64,000 nt of DNA from Sceloporus undulatus. Its lineage: Eukaryota; Chordata; Lepidosauria; Squamata; Phrynosomatidae. The translations under genes were made by a program, and so were the position numbers. Below, one piece after another: positions 45,401 to 54,900 of this stretch; within the stretch, counting starts at the first letter, position 1; the number at the start of each line of letters is the position of its first letter. The stretch spans positions 44,615,392 through 44,679,391 of the forward strand of contig NC_056527.1 in the NCBI RefSeq assembly GCF_019175285.1. Direction: 5' to 3'. The notes under the pieces are model-generated. The model was not told the DNA's origin. It made no database searches and was given only the letters and a program-made list of their open reading frames with translations.

Positions 45401-47022
45401 AACTTTGCCTAGTTCAGAATAAAGTTGGATTAAGGGCAAAAAACATGGCTCCTCCCCAGAAGTAACCATGCATCATCAGGACTGCCAGCACCTGCTTCAG
45501 GGTGAGTATGGCATTTTTCACCAGTATAGACAAGCCCTTCATCAGGTTCCATAATGACTGGCTTTTATTATGCATCTAAGCTTCAGAACATATAGCAAAG
45601 AAAACCCAACTGCTGCTCTTTTGTGGGAGAGAAAGGGAAACAGAAATAACTCAAGACCAAAGATCTGCCACTATGTACAGAAGCATGTCTATTCATATAG
45701 TAGGAACTGATGTTGCTGACTTCTCTATAGCTCTAGCTCCCTGATCAGATAAAAATATGTCAGCATGCTGTCCACATTTAGAACATGAGTGCTGAGTATC
45801 TTTTTAAAGGGTTTGGGACACTGCAGTAAGAAGGATAAGAAAAACCAGTTGGGTGTGAGTCATGTGATATGTAGTGGGTTGAAGCCGATGTATTTTTGGC
45901 AAAGATTTAAAGAAGAAATGACTTGTAGTGGAGTCCAAGATAAAGCTGGAGATTATTTCATCCTGTAAGGTGGAGTGGACAACCTTTAGCCCTTAAAGAT
46001 ATTTATGGCCTACACTTCCTATCAGTCATAGCCAATGTTTTGGGGTTATAGGGACAGTATACAAAAAACATCTTGGGGGCACATGATCTTACTGTGAGGA
46101 TGGGTGTCCTATGGCGGCTATATTTTCCTCAACAGTGTTCTAAACAACCTCAAGCAGTGTTTTAAATAAATAAAACCAGATTCTTTAAATGGTGGGCATA
46201 GGCAAGGGACAGGGTAAATTATATTTCCTCTCATGAGTTATGTCACCAGCTAAGCAGACCCTTTTCAAAATCTACCAGGTATTTGCAACTTTGGAACAAT
46301 CCAACAGATGCCCACACTACAGCTTGAAAGTACTTAATTACAAATAATTGGTTAATTTTAAGTCAGTTTTTCTCCCCATAACAGTGGGGATATATTACCG
46401 GTATATTGTGATGGTAACCTAACAAACTATAATGTTCCTCCTTTTGTGGTGGAAGTATACATTTTTCTTTGAATAACAGGAACGTGGACTCAATAAATGG
46501 TAGAGGAGAAATACGATATGGTTCAAATGCTGACTTGTGCTACTATCTTGTGTTTGGGCAATTATGCAGGGGACAAAGGGAAAGTGTTCTTTGTACAGGC
46601 CAGTGGCTTAGAGCATTCCTATTATTTCTGAAGTAAGTAACTGAAAGCAACCATTTTAGGTACTTTTCAGAAATGAGAAAATGAAGAGTAACTTTTTTAA
46701 AAGGTCAACTGTAATAGCAACTATTATCCCAGACCTTGGTATTACAGTATAACCATAACTAATTATTTTTAAAAGAAGCTGCCCAATCCCTGACCCATAT
46801 GTTATACATTTTCACAGCCATGTACTTATCAAAATAAAAATTAGTGTGCTATTTGGAGGAAAATGTTATTTTCCCCCTAGGAGGTACATAATAATAGGCT
46901 GCTTTGATCCTGTTAAACTATTTTTCTAACAACACTTTGAAAAGGAAGTAACACAAGTGAGAAACAAATGTATGTTCATTGCCGTGTGTATTGATCATAC
47001 AAAAAGGCTCATTAGATTCCTT
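42481..47022. other. Intergenic between GALNT15 and the VMO1-like gene
   Basis: Apart from the AAGTCGA element at 44162-44538, no gene is recognised. 44660-45540 has GCATCCAGAC / GCGCATCCACATTG motifs that may mark degraded DNA transposons. 45540-47020 looks unique. Confidence 0.5.
44162..44538. mobile_element. MITE with ATATTCGACTATAAGTCGA ends
   Basis: Left CCATATATATTCGACTATAA and right ACTTATATACGAATACAGTA are inverted. ATAAGTCAACCCAGG motifs occur inside. A related copy is nested at about 63512-63772. Confidence 0.65.
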
Positions 47023-47323
47023 TTATTCACAGCAGAAGAAGCGAACATCGTTGAGTGCTGTGTCATCTACCCACACGCCCTGATATGACTCCTGCTTGGT
47101 TTGTATGCCACAAATTCCACCTTTATAACAGGCACTACTCCACTCACTGTAGTCCCCAAAAGTACCACCAACTTCTTCCAAGGGAAGACCATTGCTACAA
47201 CGGAATCTGATGTTGTTCACTGCTGTATCATCTCCAGCTCCTTGATCAGGTTCAGTTTTCAGCTGAAAGGCACGTAAAATACCATTTGCTGGACACCATC
47301 TGACCCCTGACCAATGTCCAAAG
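47023..47323 (-). CDS. VMO1: VMO1-like exon 3 with stop
   Basis: This exon encodes FGHWSGVRWCP, AFQLKTEPDQGAGDDTAVNN, FRCSNG, FGDYSEWSSAC and DDTALNDVRFFCCE, then TAA. The acceptor is TTCTAG ending at 47324. An AATAAA on the minus strand overlaps the stop codon (47022-47027). Confidence 0.95.
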
Positions 47324-49193
47324 CTAGAAAAAGAAAAGTGAGCAACATTTCTGTTAAATGCAGCATGCTATAGCTTATTAAAATGATTTTCAAGAAGTGC
47401 TGTTAATTTTTGAAACTGAATGGACTAGATCCAAAAATTCCTTTCCACATGTGAAGGTTTATATCTCTACAGCTTGTCTGTGTTGCACTTCATACTAGAG
47501 CACTGAGAAAAATGCAACTCATTCTAAAAAGGTTCTTCAGTTTGTGTAAGCTTAAATATGCTGTTAGGAAACTTCATCATGAGAACATCTACTGACGGAT
47601 TAGAGAAGTGGAACAATTGTTCCCAACATTTGCAGAATCTTGCTAGCATATATTGGAGTCCTTTAAATTCAGTTCAGTAATACTGTATGTGACAGTGTTT
47701 TACAAAAGTTCCAGATATCTAATTACCAAGTAGTATTTGACATTTGCAAGTGATGTATTTAAAAAAAGAATGAAGGAATAGAAGAAGCAACCATTTGTGG
47801 TTCAGTACTATTGCTATTATAACATGTCCTCTTAATCTATTTAAATAACTGGACATTTTCTCCATTATCTGTTTTTGAGGTGCATTGAAATTACATCCTA
47901 CAAATAAACTACTTTATTTTAGATAACATGTGGCTTCTTTAAAATTGTCAAGTTGTTCAGACTGGTTTGTATTAATTTTTCTTTTAATTGAAAATAGGTG
48001 ATTCCACCTGATTTTCACTTGAATATGTATACAATATGTGTAGTCATCCCTCCTGATTTACGGTCTTGTCATTCGTGTCCCTCAGTCTTTTGTGGATGGC
48101 AAGTCGGGAGGGACATAATGGTGAAATAAATGGGGCTCCAATAGTGGCAAAATTCCCAGTTGGTGGGGTAGTCCGGAATGGATCCCCCACAAATCAGAAG
48201 GAATGACTGTACTTCATTTGCTTGCTGATTGTAAACAGTAGTACACTCAAGAGCAAAATGTTTAAGAATAACAGCCTGGAAAGGCAAAAAGTATAAAACA
48301 TTTTAGGGTTTTATACTGTTAACAGTTTTTGATCTTAATGTTGCATTTACGGTAAAAATAAAATGAATCAGAAATGTTTGGAGACTAAAAAAACTTACAC
48401 TCCAGTATCAGACTCAATGGTGTACATTATGTGGTCGCTCTGATCGGTTGAACAAAATAAGCGAATCCCATTAAGTGAAGTGTCATCACTAAACGATCCT
48501 CCATATGGCTCCACCTAATGCAATAAGAAATAAAACAGTATATTGGCATTCAGAAATCTAGCTGTGCAGGAAGAAGGTCTTGGATTCAACCCCTGGTATC
48601 TTTGGGCAGCAGTGATGTCTAGTGGTCCCCATGTCAGTGGAGCAGTAAATCTACTCCAGACTGTAATACGGGTTGTAAAAGAGCTCTTCCAGATTGCCAA
48701 AACCTGGAAATGGATTCACCACCCCAGTGACACTAGCTGCTACTGCCAGTTACACCTGGAAAAACACACCTGTTTATGATGCTAAAGAGCTACTGCTAGT
48801 CAAGAGTTGACAGTCTTGGGCTAGATGAACCAAAGATCTGGCTCAATATAAAGGGAACCTGTGAAAGTAAGTCTGTCTCACAGTCTCCAGTGAATTTTAC
48901 AGCTCACTGGGGACTTGAACCTGAATATCTCAAGTCACAGGCCAACACATTAATCACAACACCATAAGAGGCAATGAGTATATATTTACCTTTACGCTAA
49001 ATCCAATAGCATATGATCGTTCTGGGCACATGTCAACCCATGTCCATTCACCCCAGCGTCCTCCATTAGCAACAGATAGGGAGCTGTAATTTCTTCTACT
49101 TGCAAAGGTGCCATTAGCATTGACATATGTTCTCTCCAAGGCTGATGTGAGACAAGCTAAGGCAAGAAAAAAGACAACAGAAAGGGTCTTCAT
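47023..49193 (-). CDS. VMO1: Vitelline membrane outer layer protein 1-like, three exons
   Basis: This gene encodes a secreted beta-prism protein of the VMO-I family; in birds it is a structural component of the outer egg vitelline membrane. Exons on the minus strand are 49193-48990, 48514-48399 and 47323-47023. They join in phase to 621 nt, or 206 residues. A signal peptide (MKTLSVVFFLALACLTSA) leads into a mature chain with the family's three-fold repeat: GGRWGEWTW, FGHWSGVRWCP and FGDYSEWSSAC, each followed by a DDT-LN-IR-like block (DDTSLNGIRLFC, DDTAVNNIRFRC, DDTALNDVRFFCC). Eight cysteines are present, as needed for four disulfides. The N-terminus has extra residues with two N-glycosylation sequons (NGT, NYS). 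Splice sites are canonical. Since mammalian VMO1 maps elsewhere, this may be a paralogue (VMO1-like); the family call is firm. Confidence 0.95.
48041..48211. mobile_element. Tigger-like MITE in VMO1-like intron 2
   Basis: GTCATCCCTCCTGATTTACG at the left and the complement of CACAAATCAGAAGGAATGAC at the right, flanked by TA. About 170 bp. Confidence 0.65.
48399..48514 (-). CDS. VMO1: VMO1-like exon 2
   Basis: This exon encodes VEPYGGSFSDDTSLNGIR, then LFCSTDQ and IESDTGV. The acceptor is ATTAG ending at 48515 and the donor GTAAGT starts at 48398. It is 116 nt long, so it ends two bases into a codon. Confidence 0.93.
48990..49193 (-). CDS. VMO1: VMO1-like exon 1
   Basis: This exon has 68 codons covering the signal peptide to YAIGFSVK, ending in phase 0. 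The donor after AAG is GTAAAT (minus strand, at 48989). The ATG lies about 58 bp downstream of the TATA box. Confidence 0.94.
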
Positions 49194-49250
49194 TTTTATA
49201 GACGCTAGATGAAGCTACACGAAACAGGTCAAACTTTTAGCACTCTGTAC

Positions 49251-49256
49251 TTTATA
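49251..49256 (-). promoter_or_regulatory. TATA box of the VMO1-like gene
   Basis: TATAAA reads on the minus strand, ending 58 bp before the start ATG. A start about 30 bp downstream would leave a short 5' UTR of roughly 30 nt. A TATA promoter suits a strongly tissue-restricted secreted protein; that use is inferred. Confidence 0.65.
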
Positions 49257-49683
49257 CTTCATTTTATCTTGATGAGTGTCACTGAAATAACATATTCAAG
49301 ATTGCCACTTGGAAAAGTAAACATACATTAATGTTTAGCAACTGGAGTTTTTTTGGCTCATGCTGCTAGCTAAATCTGGAAGGCTCCCCTCATTTTTGTC
49401 CCTGAATAAATCATACTCAGCAGAAAGTAAATGGATTAATTTTCCTCCACTTGAATTTAGATCCTACTCCCACTTCAGTGGAGTAGCCATTCTTGTTTTT
49501 AACCTGTAGAAAGTACTTTAGCATCCTTGTCTAATAAAATCTGTAATCTTTAGCTTTCTTAAAAGAAAAATTCACTTCATTAACCTTACTTCAGAGTTAA
49601 AATGTTTAGGTTGAGGTTATAGTAATTCTTGTAACAATTTGTACCACTAAGAAGAAGAAACTCACAGGGAAAGATGCACGCTA

Positions 49684-49715
<32 letters not shown>

Positions 49716-51207
49716 CCCATCCATCCATCCATCCATCCATCCATCCATCCATCCATCCATGGGTTGTCTGCACTGGCAAAATAAATAATCTTTTAACCGA
49801 CTTGAAGCCGACCTGTCCATATGACATATGATGTGAAACCAGATAGAAACTGACATGAACCCATGTTCTAGGGATAAAAACCAGAACAAAAAGAAGTTCT
49901 GATACTCCTGTTTAATATGGAAAATGTGCATAATCGCACTGGCATATAAACAGCATGGCATGAGTGCAACAGGTGACCTGTATGCCCAGATGACATACAG
50001 AAGCAGCCTGGAACAGGCACCCTGCCAGTGCCATTGCTTGCATATGGGTTTTTTTGGTTTAGTATACAGGCACATGAGTTGCCAGTTGCACCATAGACCG
50101 ATATCACTATCAACCTGTCACATGCCCCATGATGCAAAAGTACAAAAACACGGCAGGTTGCCAATAATGCAATGGATGCAATTAAAACAGATACAAACCA
50201 GACAGTCCAACAGGAGGACGCATGGAGTGAAGGGGCTTCCATGACTGTGCTTTACTAATGTGTCGTTGGGTGCTCTGATGCACTGTTCAAGTTGTTTTAT
50301 CACTCATGTGTCTGTGTGGCTGGTCACATGGGGCATCCAATGGCATGGCAGCTGGATGGAAATAGGGAGACAATTCTGGTCTCAGTTGGTGTGTTTGTGT
50401 GATGATGCACATGCATGGCAGGGAGGCAAAAAAACAAAACCAAACCCTAAGAGGTGTAGCTTGATGCTGCATGGTGCGGGCTGCCTGTGGGTGTTCAGCC
50501 CACCTTGCGAGTGGGCCATGCAGACATCATTGTTTCTAACCAGTTTGGGGGGGAAACAGTAAAAACCCACTTTTTCCTGTCTGTCTGCTCAGCCCCTTTC
50601 TCCAGGCAGAATGCAATGTAATGCTGTAGCAGTCAGATAATGTGTTTACACCCCACTGTACAAGCAATTTTATAGCACTTTAATCATCATGGTTTCCATC
50701 TAAAGGAATCCTGGGATTTGTAGTTTGGTGAGGCGAGTGCCAAATAGCTTTAGTCGACTCCCCTTGGCTACAGTACTACCGTTCTCTAATAGAGATTTCT
50801 AAATATCTCATCAAACTATAGATCCCAGAATGGTACAGAAAACAGCTACGACAGTTAAAAGTTGCATCAGGCTGCTATATATGCAGTATAGATACACAGA
50901 ACAGTATTTTGGAGACTTGGGTTTAAACCTTGCCTTAGCACTCCCTTGGACTGTTGTAAGGATGAAAACTGGGGGTTTGAGTTCTTTGGGGGTTTCTTTG
51001 AGTTCTTTGGGAAGAAAGGTGGCCTCTACAAATAATAAATACATACTTTTACCCTTGTCATCTGCTACTAAATCGCACAGTTTGTTCAATATGTAAGGTA
51101 AACAGACTTCTAGAACAAACTGCCTTTTAAATTCTGTTATAATTAAGTTAAAAACCAAAATGCAGTACTAAGGAAACTCTCTGTTGTGCTTTATAACAAA
51201 TGTTATT
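49257..51207. other. Intergenic upstream of the VMO1-like gene
   Basis: 49686-49759 is a TGTC/TCTA/CATC compound microsatellite. 49760-50560 is a GC-balanced stretch with overlapping open frames on both strands, which looks like a degraded non-coding DNA element. 50640-50870 holds a palindromic MITE piece (TAAAGGAATCCTGGGATTTG). Confidence 0.45.
49686..49759 (+). repeat. Compound tetranucleotide microsatellite
   Basis: TGTC units, then TCTA, then a long CATC run. Confidence 0.95.
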
Positions 51208-51942
51208 GGCGGGGTACATACCTCCGCTTTGCGGCGCTCTGCCGCCGCCGCCAGTAGGTCCGCGGGGGAGCCGGAGCCTTCACACGGCCCGACTCCCGCG
51301 CGGACCGAAAAAGAAGCTCCAAAATGGGCGGGATACACACCGCCATATAGTACGTATAGGATACGTACTAGGGTTAGGAAGGGGCGGTGCTTCCGCACCC
51401 CCCTAACCCTAGTACGTATCCTATACGTACAAGATGGCGGCGCACCTCCTACATGGGCGCCGCCATCTTTACGTACTGGACGCACAGCGTCCAGACGTGT
51501 CGCGGCGCCTATGACGTCGCGAGTCCGCGCCAGGCGCCTCGCGACGTCATAGAGGCGCCGCAAGAAGAAGCTTCGAAATGGAGCTTCTTTTTTGCTCCGC
51601 GCGGGAGTCGCGCGGTTTGGCTACTGCGGCTCCCGCACGGAGCAAATGGCGGCGGCGGGGGAGCGCCGCAAAGCGGCGGTTTGTACCCCGCCATGGAGCT
51701 TCTTTTTAAGTCGCGTTTGCGATGTAGCGAGGCGCCAGGGGCGCACTCACTACGTCACAACGCCCGCGACGCGTACGGACGCTCAGCGTCCGATACGTAA
51801 AGATGGTGGCGCCCGTATGAACAGGGTGCCGCCATCTTGTACGTATTCAATACGTACTAGGGTTAGGGGGGTGCAGAAGCACCGCCCCTTCCTAACCCTA
51901 GTACGTATTGATGACGTACTATTTGGTGGTCTGTAAACTGCC
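51208..51942. mobile_element. 366-bp CpG-rich palindromic MITE (copy A), carrying a nested copy B
   Basis: The ends are GGCGGGGTACATACC and GGTCTGTAAACTGCC, flanked by ATT (51205-51207 and 51943-51945). Removing copy B and one ATG target repeat (369 bp) leaves 366 bp. The right part carries a hairpin built on TACTAGGGTTAGGGGGG and its complement (51838-51921). CpGs are abundant, so it appears young. No transposase is encoded. Confidence 0.85.
51327..51692. mobile_element. 366-bp CpG-rich palindromic MITE (copy B), nested in copy A in inverse orientation
   Basis: The ends are GGCGGGATACACACCGCC and GGCGGTTTGTACCCCGCC, flanked by ATG (51324-51326 and 51693-51695). Sub-hairpins in order: TACGTACTAGGGTTAGG (51354-51430); AAGATGGCGGCG with its complement (51431-51470); GACGTCGCGAG / CTCGCGACGTC (51513-51551); AAGAAGC ... 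GAGCTTCTT; and GCGCGGGAGTC-type stems to 51680. Confidence 0.88.
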
Positions 51943-54900
51943 ATTGTTCAAATGATAATTGTTCCAACTTCTCCCATAGGTTGTTGGAGGTTTTTGGTCC
52001 ATAAATCAGGATATGTGGAACAGTATAGGATCGTTGTCTAGATCAGGCCCCAGAACATTACAGCTTATGTAGCACAGGGTCCATATTTATGCACAGATGG
52101 TTACCAGTGGCACATGATGGTTTCTATGTCAGTGGAATGGGGACTCCACTGTGTATTTTAGTCAACACTTTAAGGTGCTGATTTCTCAAAAAACAGTTTG
52201 ATCATCTTGGATAACTACATCAATGTTCAGATGTAATTCTGGATTCACTATTCCACTGACATGGAAGCCATTAGCCATCATTGGTGACTACTTAGCAAGC
52301 AAGGAGATTTGGAACCTACCAGGTTCAGGAGATCTTCACTGATGCTGGGTTGCATAGCTGACTGCAATCCCAGCCTCAGATCTCAGAGTATGGGAACTTC
52401 ATGCTTCAGAGATGCTCACTCAATAAACTTCAGAGTGAGCAGCTACCATATTAGCAAAGAGGCCTAAATTAAAGCTGTCACACTAATATTACTGTGCAAA
52501 GATCTAAGGTATCCTTCATACCTGAGTCTTCTCATATTGATGAAGATAACTTAATAATTATTATTGTGTACCTTAACTGGATGCCTGGGGTTTCCCCCTG
52601 AGCAGTCATTTAGAGCAAAACAGAAACATCCAGAGACATTTCTCTCGCATAAAATTTTATCTTGCAAGTTTTTGTTTGCCACTAAGTCCAAAGGAAATGG
52701 AAGCTGGAAGGAATTAAATCCAAATGCTTATGTGTGGCAAACTAGCTGTTGACATCTAATGCCAAAACAATTTCAAATGCTGAGACTAAATGTCTTGGAA
52801 GCCTTTTATGCTGAAGTACGTCTCAATATAAATTTAAAAATCTGAAGTATTTCTGATTCAAATCAATCCTGTTGCTAGAGCCAAGTTTCAGGTTCCCCAA
52901 CTTACGCTAATGTGAAGAGTTCAAGCTGATCTGCAAAATGTTTACATTATTGATCATATTATCTCTGATTAATTTATCAGAAGCAGACCCATGTTTTTTC
53001 AGGTAATGTTGACAGGACTGTCTCAGCAGGAAAAGGAGGAAAAATGTGAGTGAGACAAAGTACACACATGCTTTGTTTTGCATGGACTGAAACCAAGGAC
53101 ACGGTCTTAACAGCAATTCTTTCAAAAGTGAGCAAGGAAAACTTGGCCTTCCTGAGTGGAAATTCTGCATTTGGGTGGTCTATGTTCTGTGTGGAGAACT
53201 GCATGAGGCTGGCAGATAGCACCACTAAATGAGGTTTGGCTGAACTGGGCAGGCTGTCAAATTGTCCATTGGGAAGAATACTCATTTGGGTAGCACACTG
53301 GCAGGATTTGTCTGGCTCAGAGCTTTAAATTCATCAACTTCTTTCATGGAAAATCATTCTATTTCTTTAAAGCACACCAAAAAAAATATTCAATGTAGGA
53401 CAGTATCTAATGTTTTCTCAGATTACAAATTAGCTATGTCAACCCTGCATTTGTAAAATGATCAGAATAAAGGAGCCAGATAATCGCACAGAGTTAGAGC
53501 AAATTTGCTCAACAACTTAAGAATTATACAACCCAAATGAAAAAGCGTTTTCTTGACAGGTTCTTACACGTTTCCATCTCAGGTCAAAACAAAGCTTTTT
53601 ACCGATATCTTTCCCTATAACTAACTAAGATGCTTCTGGAAGAACAAGATGTACAACTGTAATAATATATTTTAAAAACACATGGTGTAACTTGCTCTTT
53701 TCTTTCCTTCATGCATTTTTGAGGGAATAAAGATTATGTTGATTTGGTTCTCTGTAAAATTCTTAATGCGGCAAGACTATTTTACAATAAAAGATATTGC
53801 TGGGGAGTATCTCTATATGCTAGGAAAAGCCTGTTTGTGAAGGACAGTTCACATGTTATGGTCTCCAGATGGGGACCAGGGCAAAAATGCCTCCATTATA
53901 CTATACCCAAAGATCTGTCTTGATCTGAGGAGCCATTGGACACCATGAAGCTGCCTTCTGAGGCAGATGGTTTGGGAAATCATGGGCAGGCAGAAAATTG
54001 TTATTCAGACTTAAACCCACTTGCTAGTTCCAACTAGTGTGGATCAATAGAAAGTAATAGGAGTTACATAATCATTATCATTCAGCATTTGATTTAGTGG
54101 ACTACTTTAGCTGAGATGGACATTAGATTTAGGCCTCAATTCATTATTGTTGCAATTTTGCTGCTAGAGAGAAGCATTTGCCAGATCTTTCTTTTGGGTG
54201 CGAAAATAATTTGCCTGGCTTTGAACACTTTGGCTTGGCGCTGATGTGTGTCAATTGCTTCTCTTCCCCAAGCAAATAAAATAAAAATATCTAATTTTGA
54301 TGGGCACTTCCTATGATAAAAGTAGTGCTGTTTAACAGCTTCCACTGAGGTTTTTTTCCTAAGCAACTTGTGTGTGGAAGCCATAATGTAAAAAGTCTTT
54401 CGGAAATAATTCAGATCCTTTTTCAAGTACATGTGTGACTGTATGTGTGGCATCTTCTTGTAAGCCTTACAAGAGTAGGATTCAATTCACTTTTAGGTTG
54501 CCTCTGTATACTGTAGTTTGATTTATCTATAGAGAACGCTTAGGTTACCTTTGTATCATCTCACTAACCATAATTCTCTGTGATGGATGGGTGGGAGAAG
54601 AAATAGCAACTATTTTGTATTGCATATGTATCAACATTACATAAGGAGCCAACAGGGTTTCATATGAGCCTAGCCATGGCAACATTTAAAAGATGGTCCT
54701 ATTGACCTAATTAAATATTATGGTATGCTCTTGCTGCATGATGTCATACTAACAGTTCAATTATTCTTGGATATATTAACTGAAATTCAGCCTGACCTGT
54801 CAGAAAGGTTACAATGCAGAGAGAGAGTGAATAACTCAAAACAGAGGTTAGATCAAGGGTGGGCAACTGCAGAGGGTTCAGGGGCCAATTGTTTTGCTCC

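Noticed and set aside
49713-50570. Several 60-124-codon frames on both strands
   Set aside because: They conflict with each other, one runs through the CATC microsatellite, and none shows a domain.
51354-51430. Telomere-like AGGGTTAGG motifs
   Set aside because: They occur once per hairpin arm as part of the transposon, not as tandem telomere repeats.
51168-51936. Overlapping open frames of 114-137 codons on both strands in the CpG-rich block
   Set aside because: They arise from GC-rich palindromic transposon sequence. Similar frames appear on both strands, translations are Arg/Pro/Ala-rich, and no domain is visible.
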